5,602 bases of DNA from Atribacterota bacterium (GTDB lineage: Bacteria > Atribacterota > Phoenicimicrobiia > Phoenicimicrobiales > Phoenicimicrobiaceae), in the NCBI GenBank assembly GCA_030666935.1, contig DAOUWX010000128.1, forward strand, positions 1 to 5,602. Reading direction: 5' to 3'. Below the pieces are notes generated by a model. It made no database searches. It was not told the origin of the DNA and saw only the letters and a program-made list of their open reading frames with translations. The position numbers were made by a program, and so were the translations under genes. Below are positions 1-5,104 of the stretch, in pieces. Within the stretch, counting starts at the first letter, position 1, and the number at the start of each line of letters is the position of its first letter.

Positions 1-2
1 AA

Positions 3-1502
3 CAGATTAAAGAGAGGTTAAAAAACACCGCTCTCTTTAACGCACTCATAGTAAAAGTAAGAACGGTAAAAAATATAGGAATTGACCGTATAAAATCAGC
101 CATCCAGGATTTAATCCCCCGGATGAAACCAAACGTAGATATCGGAAAACCGAGATTATCGATTGACCGGGTCTTTAATATTAAAGGAAGCGGCATAGTA
201 GTTACCGGCACCTTGATAGGAGGAGTTTTTCGTCAGGGGATGGAAGCAACCATCTTCCCTTCTTATAAAAACACCCGCCTTAGAAGCTTACAAACCTATA
301 AAGAAAAAGTAGAAAAAGCCCTCCCCGGAAGCAGGGTAGCCCTCAATTTAGTAGGAATGGAAAAAAATGAACTGCACAGAGGAGACATTGTCTTTGGAAC
401 CAAACAGATTAAAGCCAGTAAGAACATAGATGTCCGGATACAGCTCCTCCACCAGCTTAAAAAATATTCTTTAGCAAATAGATCGGAAGTAGTTTTTTTC
501 ACCGGGACTAAAGAGGTTTTGGCTAAAGTAATTCTTAACCAAAAGAAATACTTCGAGCCCGGTGAAACAGGATTTGCTCAACTTCGCTTTAAAGAACCAC
601 TGGCAACTTATTTGGGAGACCGATTTATCTTAAGAATACCCAGCCCTCCTAAAACCATTGGCGGTGGATTGATCGTCGACCCCTTAGCCCATAAACACCA
701 TTTTAAGGATAAAGATATCGTTACTCTTTTACAAAAAAGAGTAAAACTTGATTTAGGTGAATTGATTTTAACTGAATTAAAAAAGGTTAATTTCATCAAA
801 AAAGATAATTTATTAATTAATAATAATTATGCCGATTCAGAAATTAGGGAAATAGCGGAATTACTGGAAAAAGAAGGCAAAGAAATTGCTACTAATTCCT
901 GGCTGATTGATAAAAACTATTGGCAGGAGCAAAAAACAAAATTTATGAACAGATTAAACCAGGAATATGAACTTTATCCCTTGCAAACCGGCTTTCCCTT
1001 AAATAAATTTCAGAGTTATTTTTATTATTTGAAACCTGAAATATTTAATTATTTAATAGATTCTCTGATTAATACGAGTAAAATAGGTTTAAAAAAAGGA
1101 ATAATGTTTTTACTCTCCCGCAAACCTAAAATTTCTTCACAGCAAAAAGTATTAATTTCTAAGATATTAAAAATTCTGAAAGATAACCCTACTAATCCCC
1201 CTAATGAAAAAACGCTTATTTCCCAAATTGCCGGTGGCAAAGGAATAATAAATTTTTTAATTCAAGAAGGAGAAATTATCAAATTAAGCGATGGAATTTT
1301 ACTTGAAAGTAAAAATTATGATATTATGAAAAACAAATTAATAGATTTTTTAAAAATAAATGGTTCTACCTCTATTGCTCAGGTTCGGGAATTGCTGGGA
1401 ATAAGCCGAAAATATATTATTCCCCTGCTTAATAAGATGGATGAGGAAAAAATTACTCAACGTAAAGAAAATGTTAGAATATTAAAAACTAAACTTGACT
1501 AA
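3..1502 (+). CDS. selB: Selenocysteine-specific translation elongation factor SelB, 5'-truncated by the window edge
   Basis: SelB is the GTP-dependent factor that carries Sec-tRNA to the ribosome at UGA codons flagged by a SECIS hairpin, acting in the cytoplasm. The frame is open from base 3 and has no natural start, so the ATG at 123 is internal; 499 residues are visible and roughly the first 130 (the G domain) should lie to the left. Residues about 49-74 of the fragment contain the domain II signature VFNIKGSGIVVTGTL. Residues 207-227 carry the domain III motif RFILRIPSP followed by TIGGG and VDP, typical of SelB. The remainder is the lysine- and isoleucine-rich winged-helix region that binds SECIS RNA; the last 58 residues include GISRKYIIPLLNKMDE, matching the final winged helix. 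It ends in TAA, 30 bases before selD, so the two are probably co-transcribed. SelB rather than EF-Tu or IF2 is supported by the long C-terminal extension and the selD neighbour. Confidence 0.95.
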   Translation, partial: QIKERLKNTALFNALIVKVRTVKNIGIDRIKSAIQDLIPRMKPNVDIGKPRLSIDRVFNIKGSGIVVTGTLIGGVFRQGMEATIFPSYKNTRLRSLQTYKEKVEKALPGSRVALNLVGMEKNELHRGDIVFGTKQIKASKNIDVRIQLLHQLKKYSLANRSEVVFFTGTKEVLAKVILNQKKYFEPGETGFAQLRFKEPLATYLGDRFILRIPSPPKTIGGGLIVDPLAHKHHFKDKDIVTLLQKRVKLDLGELILTELKKVNFIKKDNLLINNNYADSEIREIAELLEKEGKEIATNSWLIDKNYWQEQKTKFMNRLNQEYELYPLQTGFPLNKFQSYFYYLKPEIFNYLIDSLINTSKIGLKKGIMFLLSRKPKISSQQKVLISKILKILKDNPTNPPNEKTLISQIAGGKGIINFLIQEGEIIKLSDGILLESKNYDIMKNKLIDFLKINGSTSIAQVRELLGISRKYIIPLLNKMDEEKITQRKENVRILKTKLD

Positions 1503-1512
1503 TTAACCTATC

Positions 1513-1535
1513 AGAAAGGAGACAGAAAAGGTTTG
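1513..1535 (+). promoter_or_regulatory. Shine-Dalgarno and TTG start codon of selD
   Basis: AGAAAGGAG at 1513-1521 is a good Shine-Dalgarno match placed 11 bases before TTG 1533-1535, slightly long spacing. No ATG or GTG lies in this frame between the selB stop (1500-1502) and the TGA codon, so TTG is the supported start. The encoded N-terminus (MTDKRKLTQIVSAAG) looks like other SelD N-termini. Confidence 0.75.
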
Positions 1536-2570
1536 ACAGACAAAAGGAAATTAACCCAAATAGTTTCTGCTGCCGGATGAGCAGCTAAATTAAATCCTAA
1601 AGATCTCGGTGAGATCTTAAAAAAAATTAATGTTTTAAAAGATAATAATCTGCTGGCCGGGTTTGAAAAATATGAAGATGCAGCGGTTTATCAATTGAAC
1701 GAAGACCGGGCTCTAATTTTTACCCTGGATGTCATTACGCCGATAGTCGATGACCCGTATACTTTTGGACAAATCGCGGCAGCTAATGCCTTAAGCGATG
1801 TCTTTGCCATGGGAGCAAATCCCTTAATGGCTTTAAATATAGTTTGCTTTCCCGGTGACAGGTTAGATGACCTGGAACTTGTCTTAAAAGGAGGAGCAGA
1901 AAAAATCGCGGAAGCCGGTGCAATCCTGGTAGGCGGACATACTATAAAAGATAAAGAACCAAAGTACGGATTAGCTGTGATGGGATTAATTCATCCCCAG
2001 GATATTATTTATAATGACACTACTCAGGAAGGAGATTTACTGATATTAACTAAACCTTTGGGTACGGGAATATTATCTACCGCCCTTAAGGGTAGTATTG
2101 CCGAACCAACGGCTTTAAAAGAAACTGCTTTTTGGATGACCAAGTTAAATCAGCTTTCCAAAGAATTATTAAAATTACCCATACATGGTCTGACCGATGT
2201 CACCGGTTTTGGTTTAATCGGACATTTAAGTGAGATGCTCACTAAAAATAATTTGGGGGCTGAATTATGGATTAATGATATTCCTGTAATAGATGGTTTG
2301 GATAAATATATTTCTTCGGGGATGATACCGGGAGGAACATTGAAAAACAAGGAAATTTACTCCTGTTCCGTAGAAAAAATATCAGATATTACTTCAGAAC
2401 AGGAAATTATCCTCTATGATGCCCAGACTTCGGGTGGATTGTTGTTATCTGTCAAGCCTGAAGAGGTAGAAAAGGCTAAAGAGTTATTGTATCAGCAAGG
2501 CTTTACTTTAAGCCAAATTATTGGAAAAATTATAAAAGTTTCCTCTGGAAGAAAAATAAGAATAATTTAA
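1533..2570 (+). CDS. selD: Selenide, water dikinase (selenophosphate synthetase), itself a selenoprotein with Sec16 at an in-frame TGA
   Basis: SelD makes selenophosphate from selenide and ATP, the selenium donor for Sec-tRNA synthesis. The frame starts at TTG 1533, the only usable start between the selB stop and the TGA, and gives 345 residues, normal for SelD. The TGA at 1578-1580 falls at residue 16 in the context AAG-U-AAKLNP, exactly where E. coli SelD has its active-site Cys17 followed by Lys20; here the lysine is Lys19. Both sides of the TGA match SelD without a frame change, so it is a Sec codon and not a break. Downstream motifs are EDAAV (48-52), TLDVITPIVDD (64-74), FAMGANP (91-97), VGGH (133-136), LTKPLG (172-177), DVTGFG (222-227), PGGT (266-269) and DAQTSGG (296-302). 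A caller that treats TGA as stop would start at 1695 and lose the glycine-rich N-terminus and the catalytic residue. Sec-containing SelDs are known in several bacteria, so the protein is not novel in kind. Confidence 0.95.
1600..1618 (+). promoter_or_regulatory. SECIS hairpin of selD
   Basis: A perfect 8-bp stem pairs 1600-1607 (AAGATCTC) with 1611-1618 (GAGATCTT), closed by the 3-base loop GGT. The first loop G (1608) is 27 bases after the TGA that ends at 1580. Known bacterial SECIS elements have a small apical loop with a G in its first two positions, about 16-37 bases after the UGA, so this fits. The stem lies wholly in coding sequence (residues about 23-29), as is usual in bacteria. SelB would bind it. 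Confidence 0.85.
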
Positions 2571-2657
2571 ATAATATGGTTTAAGATAAATATACACAAA
2601 AAGAAGACAGTTTTATTTCTTTGGATTAATACAGCTGTCCACGTTAGTGTAAACTTT

Positions 2658-2694
2658 AGTAGGGTAGTTAGATAAAAAAGAACTCTACTTTTTT
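2658..2694 (+). terminator. Probable rho-independent terminator of the selB-selD operon
   Basis: AGTAGGGT (2658-2665) pairs with ACTCTACT (2682-2689) over 8 bp with one G-U pair, and the T-run 2689-2694 follows directly. The 16-base loop is long and A-rich, which makes this a modest terminator. It sits 88 bases after the selD stop and upstream of a fresh promoter, which suits an operon end. Confidence 0.45.
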
Positions 2695-2718
2695 CTATCT
2701 TTTCTTTCTCCTTCTTAA

Positions 2719-2748
2719 CTCGATACTATATACTCGATACTCGATACT
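2719..2748. repeat. Heptamer tandem repeat, CTCGATA units
   Basis: Four consecutive 7-base units start at 2719, 2726, 2733 and 2740: CTCGATA, CTATATA, CTCGATA, CTCGATA, then CT. The second unit differs at two positions. The array lies in the non-coding spacer just upstream of a promoter (-35 at 2761). Function is unknown; short heptamer arrays of this kind expand and contract by slippage. Confidence 0.7.
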
Positions 2749-2760
2749 TTCTTTAGTTAT

Positions 2761-2789
2761 TTGACAAAAATATTTTTTTGTATTATAAT
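2761..2789 (+). promoter_or_regulatory. Strong sigma-70-type promoter upstream of the lipoprotein gene
   Basis: TTGACA (2761-2766) and TATAAT (2784-2789) match both consensus hexamers fully and are separated by exactly 17 bases. Transcription would begin near 2796, leaving a leader of about 110 bases before the lipoprotein start. The promoter lies after the proposed selD terminator, so the lipoprotein gene is probably its own transcription unit. Confidence 0.85.
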
Positions 2790-2790
2790 C

Positions 2791-2819
2791 ACTACTAATA
2801 TAATAGTAATGGTAGTAAT
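2791..2819 (+). promoter_or_regulatory. Overlapping dyads and a direct repeat at the expected transcription start (possible operator)
   Basis: ACTAC (2791-2795) is complementary to GTAGT (2812-2816), TACTA (2793-2797) to TAGTA (2804-2808), and TAGTAAT occurs twice, at 2804-2810 and 2813-2819, with 9-base phasing. The cluster sits directly downstream of the -10 box, a common place for a repressor site. The sequence is AT-rich and low in complexity, so chance is a real alternative. Confidence 0.25.
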
Positions 2820-2826
2820 TACACAA

Positions 2827-2907
2827 ATGACCCTCAAGAAAGTTATGAAAATTCTTGAAGGAAGTATGAGTTTTGTGGAAATGTATTCATCTATGGAAAG
2901 GAGGTGA
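2827..2907 (+). CDS. Possible 26-residue upstream ORF (leader peptide), ending inside the next gene's ribosome site
   Basis: ATG 2827 opens a 26-codon frame (begins MTLKKVMKIL, ends YSSMERR) that stops at TGA 2905-2907. It lies within the leader transcribed from the 2761-2789 promoter. Its stop falls inside the AAAGGAGGTGAT ribosome site and overlaps the GTG at 2904 in a GTGA arrangement typical of translational coupling. No strong Shine-Dalgarno precedes it, and the frame is short enough to be chance. TCAAGAA (2834-2840) and TTCTTGA (2852-2858) inside it could form a 7-bp hairpin. I recognise no family. Confidence 0.25.
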   Translation: MTLKKVMKILEGSMSFVEMYSSMERR

Positions 2908-2908
2908 T
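2897..2908 (+). promoter_or_regulatory. Full-consensus Shine-Dalgarno of the lipoprotein gene
   Basis: AAAGGAGGTGAT is complementary to the bacterial 16S rRNA 3' end over its whole length. Its GGAGG core (2900-2904) is 8 bases before ATT 2913-2915, the same spacing seen before the ATG of the minus-strand gene at 4391. It overlaps the only standard nearby start, GTG 2904-2906, so the site raises doubt about which start is used. Confidence 0.85.
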
Positions 2909-3545
2909 TATCATTAAAAATAAGAAATTGTTACTCAGCTTAAGCATATTTTTTATTGCATTTTTATTTACAGGTTGTTTCCTTTTCAATAGTACACCGA
3001 TTATTGAATCCGATCCAGTAACCACTGCCAAAGAGGGAGCTGTATATACTTATGATGTAGAAGCTACCGACCCTAACGGAGATACCCTAACTTATTCCCT
3101 GACTGTTAGTCCTACCGACATGACTATTAATTCTACCACCGGAGTAATCAGCTGGACTCCGACAGAAAGCCAAATTGGTGAAAACGAAGTCGTGGTAGAA
3201 GTATCTGATGGGAGCAGATCAAACACTCAAGAATTTACAATTATAGTTGATGAAGCTAAACTTGCTTCTATAGAAGTATTACCTTCTGTTATGCTTATAG
3301 AGCAAGGTAACTCACAGCCCATTGCTTCTATTACTGCTTATTATGATAACGGTACTTCTGCTGATATAGCACTTACTGTTTGTACATATGTATCAAGTAG
3401 TACTAGTGTCACGGTCACTAATGGAGTAATTACGGTATCACCGTCATGCTCAGCTACTACCGCAATTATCACCGTAAGTTATACAGAAAATGATATAACA
3501 AAAAGTGATACCGTAACCGTTACTGTTCCCTCCAGCGGTGGCTGA
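2904..3545 (+). CDS. Predicted lipoprotein with two Ig-like domains (PIG/cadherin-like plus Big_2-like)
   Basis: This is a 213-residue protein if begun at GTG 2904, or 210 if begun at ATT 2913. A short basic N-terminus (KNKK) and hydrophobic stretch (9-23) end in the lipobox LFTGC, with Cys25 as the lipidated residue, so it should be exported and membrane-anchored. Residues about 31-115 resemble a putative-Ig or cadherin-like domain, with YDVEATDPNGDTLTYSL and TGVISWTPT as hallmarks. Residues about 119-209 resemble a bacterial Ig-like group 2 domain (IEVLPSVMLIEQG...ITAYYDNG). Cys160 and Cys182 in the second domain could form a disulfide. The chain ends SSGG at TGA 3543-3545. Such proteins usually mediate surface adhesion or act as structural spacers; the exact role is unknown. 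It has its own promoter, and its place between two Sec genes may be incidental. Confidence 0.85.
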   Translation: MIIIKNKKLLLSLSIFFIAFLFTGCFLFNSTPIIESDPVTTAKEGAVYTYDVEATDPNGDTLTYSLTVSPTDMTINSTTGVISWTPTESQIGENEVVVEVSDGSRSNTQEFTIIVDEAKLASIEVLPSVMLIEQGNSQPIASITAYYDNGTSADIALTVCTYVSSSTSVTVTNGVITVSPSCSATTAIITVSYTENDITKSDTVTVTVPSSGG

Positions 3546-3558
3546 GGATAATAAATTC

Positions 3559-3577
3559 CACCGGTAGTTTACTGGTG
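3559..3577 (+). other. Stable hairpin just after the lipoprotein stop
   Basis: Positions 3559-3566 pair with 3570-3577 over 8 bp, including one G-U pair, closed by the 3-base loop GTT. No T-run follows, so it is a poor rho-independent terminator; it may protect the mRNA 3' end. The loop G at 3567 is 21 bases after the TGA stop, which is also SECIS-like geometry and is treated as a finding. Confidence 0.6.
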
Positions 3578-3622
3578 AAAATAAAAACCTTTCTAAAATT
3601 TAAAATTAATTTATAATTAATG

Positions 3623-3651
3623 TTGACAAATTTACTCATATATAGTATTAT
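3623..3651 (+). promoter_or_regulatory. Sigma-70-type promoter of the HesB-like selenoprotein gene
   Basis: TTGACA (3623-3628) is followed after exactly 17 bases by TATTAT (3646-3651), one mismatch from the -10 consensus. Transcription would start near 3658, leaving about 48 bases of leader. That leader contains an 8-bp AT-only dyad (3675-3682 with 3686-3693) just before the ribosome site AAGGA at 3696-3700. Confidence 0.8.
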
Positions 3652-3705
3652 CATGTTCACGTGTTAATATCAAATAAATAATTTGATTATTTAGAAAGGA
3701 AAGAA

Positions 3706-4008
3706 ATGAATATAAACGTAACCAACAAAGCTTTAAACGAAATAAAAAAAATTATAAAAGGAAAAAATTTAACTAGTAAAAAAATAAGAATATTTTTAGC
3801 TGGAATAGGTTGAGGTGGCCCAACATTTAATCTTGCTCTGGATGAGCAAAAAGAAAATGACGAAATCTACTCAGAAGACAGTGTTGATTTTATAGCAGAT
3901 AAAGGTTTAATAGATCAATATAGAGGTTTTAAGGTTGACTATTCTAACTTTTTTCTTCGGAGGGGATTTTTAGTCCATCCCTATAGCGGCCCAGCTTCCA
4001 CCTGCTAA
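3706..4008 (+). CDS. HesB/IscA-like selenoprotein with Sec36 at an in-frame TGA
   Basis: ATG 3706, five bases after AAGGA, opens a 100-residue frame ending in TAA 4006-4008, interrupted only by TGA 3811-3813 at residue 36. The context is IFLAGIG-U-GGPTFNLALDE, followed by KENDEIY and later FLRRGFLVHP, matching the HesB/IscA-like fold (A-type iron-sulfur carrier family). In IscA this position is the first conserved cysteine (Cys35 in E. coli), and HesB-like selenoproteins are a known bacterial family. Family resemblance continues on both sides without a frame change, and a SECIS-like hairpin follows, so this is Sec insertion and not a pseudogene. The C-terminus ends ASTC: only Cys100 remains, whereas IscA has a CGC pair, so the metal site would be Sec36 plus one Cys. 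The in vivo role of these proteins is not established; Fe-S handling or redox work is inferred. It has its own promoter and terminator. Confidence 0.9.
3833..3849 (+). promoter_or_regulatory. SECIS hairpin of the HesB-like selenoprotein gene
   Basis: TTGCTC (3833-3838) pairs perfectly with GAGCAA (3844-3849), closed by the 5-base loop TGGAT. The first loop G (3840) is 26 bases after the TGA ending at 3813, almost the same distance as in selD (27) and within the bacterial SECIS range. The stem is two pairs shorter than the selD one, so it is somewhat weaker. Confidence 0.75.
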
Positions 4009-4023
4009 CAACAAAATATAATG

Positions 4024-4060
4024 AAAACCTATTAGGAAATTAACTCCTAATAGGTTTTTT
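4024..4060. terminator. Strong rho-independent terminator, probably bidirectional
   Basis: A perfect 14-bp stem pairs 4024-4037 with 4045-4058 around a 7-base loop, and the T-run 4055-4060 completes a plus-strand terminator 15 bases after the HesB-like stop. The AAAA at 4024-4027 gives a short U-tract on the minus strand, so it can also end the convergent gene that stops at 4083. Confidence 0.9.
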
Positions 4061-4082
4061 ATTTTTCTCTTTTTTAGAAAAA

Positions 4083-4391
4083 CTAACCTTCTCTTTTCAT
4101 TACCTCTTTTGCTATTTTAGTGCTCGGGCCATCTCCCCGGGCTACAGAAATCCCTACGTTCTTCCCCACTGCCTCTGATATCTCAGCAACATTTTGATGA
4201 GTAAATCCCGGACAAAGGAGTACGGAGTGAATACCTTCTTCTTTGACCAGTTTTTTACACACTTCCACCGCCTGCTCCTGATTCTTAACTAATCTTACCA
4301 GGAGTTTGTATTTGGATGTTTCGATTACACACTGGTGTTTTTCTGGCACAGCATCGGGGGTATGAGTCAAAAATAACACTTTAAAAGCCAT
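4083..4391 (-). CDS. Small conserved protein resembling the DUF6506 family, function unknown
   Basis: This is a 102-residue soluble protein starting MAFKVLFLTHTPDA. The ATG at 4391 is chosen because GGAGG (4400-4404 on this strand) lies 8 bases upstream; a longer version from TTG 4406 would place its start inside or beyond that ribosome site. No signal peptide or membrane segment is visible. Segments such as KHQCVIET, YKLLVRLVKNQEQAVEVCKKLVKEEG, LLCPGFTHQNVAEISEAVG and ISVARGDGPS suggest an alternating alpha/beta fold, and the whole resembles small proteins annotated DUF6506; that family name is from memory. Cys49 and the CPGF cysteine are candidates for function, but no reaction can be assigned. 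It converges on the HesB-like gene across a shared terminator and appears monocistronic. Confidence 0.8.
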   Translation of the reverse strand: MAFKVLFLTHTPDAVPEKHQCVIETSKYKLLVRLVKNQEQAVEVCKKLVKEEGIHSVLLCPGFTHQNVAEISEAVGKNVGISVARGDGPSTKIAKEVMKREG

Positions 4392-4494
4392 AATTATTAC
4401 CTCCAATCTTATTTTTTTCTATCTATTAAATTATTTATACCTATACATTAATATTCTACAAAATTCTTAGAAATCCTCTTTTTTGGTAAAAACA

Positions 4495-4580
4495 AAAAAG
4501 GGGACAGGCTACTTTTTTAGGGGCGTATACAATACGCCCCTACGTCTTATACCTTACAAAAAGTAGCCTGTCCCCTTTTT
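4495..4580. repeat. Nested inverted-repeat element (REP- or MITE-like), also able to act as a terminator
   Basis: The outer arms 4495-4517 and 4558-4580 are perfect 23-bp inverted repeats (AAAAAGGGGACAGGCTAC plus five T). Inside, 4518-4528 (TAGGGGCGTAT) and 4532-4542 form a perfect 11-bp hairpin with a 3-base loop, directly abutting the left outer arm. A 15-base linker (4543-4557) separates it from the right arm. The element is GC-rich against AT-rich surroundings and lies in the spacer after the PspC gene stop. Each strand ends in a T-run after the stem, so it would terminate transcription both ways. The GGGGACAGGCTAC and GGGGCGTAT motifs are of a type I recall as dispersed repeats in uncultured bacteria; copy number cannot be seen here. 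Confidence 0.85.
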
Positions 4581-4600
4581 CTATAAGTTCAATTATACAG

Positions 4601-5071
4601 TTATATAGCTCGGATCATGATGACCAGACCTACCACAATTATTATCACCGGCCAAAAAGTACCCCAAGCTATCCAGGTAATCCAGGGGAATAAAGTGCAC
4701 CCCATAAAGACTAAACCCGCAATTATAAGAATTATTCCTAAGATAATGTTTCTGTTTCTTTCTGAATTACCTTTTGACCTTTCTTCCGGTAGATTTTCTT
4801 CTACCTTCTTACTTGCTTTATCTGTACCCTTCTTAGCATTTCCTTTAATCTCCCCTTTGTTCTCAGAATTATCTTCTGTATTTCCGTTGGGATTCTGGGG
4901 AATTATGATCCAACCAATGATATAGGCAATAATGCCGCTTCCCCCAAAGAAAAATATAAGTATAGCCAGTAATCTTACTAAAGTAGGGTCAACATCAAAA
5001 TATTCCGCGATGCCTCCACACACTCCACCAATCACACAATCCTTTTTTGATCTATAAAGTTTATTTTTCAT
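4601..5071 (-). CDS. PspC-domain membrane protein with a C-terminal two-helix membrane domain
   Basis: This 156-residue protein begins with a classic PspC domain: LYRSKKDCVIGGVCGGIAEY (5-24), FDVDPTLVRLL (25-35) and a membrane segment ending in GWIIIPQ (53-59). A charged, Gly/Lys/Glu-rich linker (60-107) follows. Two further hydrophobic helices (about 109-126 and 136-154) with the pattern LGIILIIAGLVF and FWPVIIIVVGLVIM resemble the LiaF/DUF5668-type membrane module. PspC proteins sense or respond to envelope stress at the cytoplasmic membrane. The ATG at 5071 is supported by AAGGA 8 bases upstream. It starts 33 bases after the DUF4097-like gene, so the two are likely co-transcribed, as is common for such pairs in Gram-positive lineages. 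I give no gene symbol because domain proteins of this kind are diverse. Confidence 0.92.
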   Translation of the reverse strand: MKNKLYRSKKDCVIGGVCGGIAEYFDVDPTLVRLLAILIFFFGGSGIIAYIIGWIIIPQNPNGNTEDNSENKGEIKGNAKKGTDKASKKVEENLPEERSKGNSERNRNIILGIILIIAGLVFMGCTLFPWITWIAWGTFWPVIIIVVGLVIMIRAI

Positions 5072-5104
5072 AATTAAATTCCTTTCCTTTCTATAAATAT
5101 TATT

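Noticed and set aside
296..799. Minus-strand frames inside selB (296-502, 608-799) and others at 1049-1240 and 2150-2350
   Set aside because: All lie antisense to strongly supported selB or selD coding sequence and show no independent support.
123..1502. selB starting at ATG 123
   Set aside because: The frame is open to the window edge and the upstream residues fit the end of the SelB G domain; there is also no ribosome site before 123.
1695..2570. selD read as a 291-residue gene starting at TTG 1695
   Set aside because: SelD-like sequence, the active-site codon and the conserved lysine lie upstream in the same frame, across a TGA that is explained by Sec insertion.
2606..2639. GACAG ... 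CTGTC dyad after selD as the terminator
   Set aside because: The stem is only 5 bp with a loop of over 20 bases and no T-run; the hairpin at 2658-2694 is better.
3706..4008. HesB-like gene as a pseudogene with a nonsense mutation
   Set aside because: There is a single TGA exactly at the catalytic Cys position, a SECIS-like hairpin, intact flanking sequence, promoter and terminator, and selB-selD nearby.
4420..4470. Minus-strand promoter for the DUF6506-like gene (TTTGTA, 17 bases, TATAAA)
   Set aside because: The -35 box matches only half the consensus in AT-rich sequence, too weak to list as a feature.
4617..4925. Plus-strand 102-codon frame opposite the PspC gene
   Set aside because: It is a shadow of the well-supported PspC frame, with no ribosome site and no recognisable family features.
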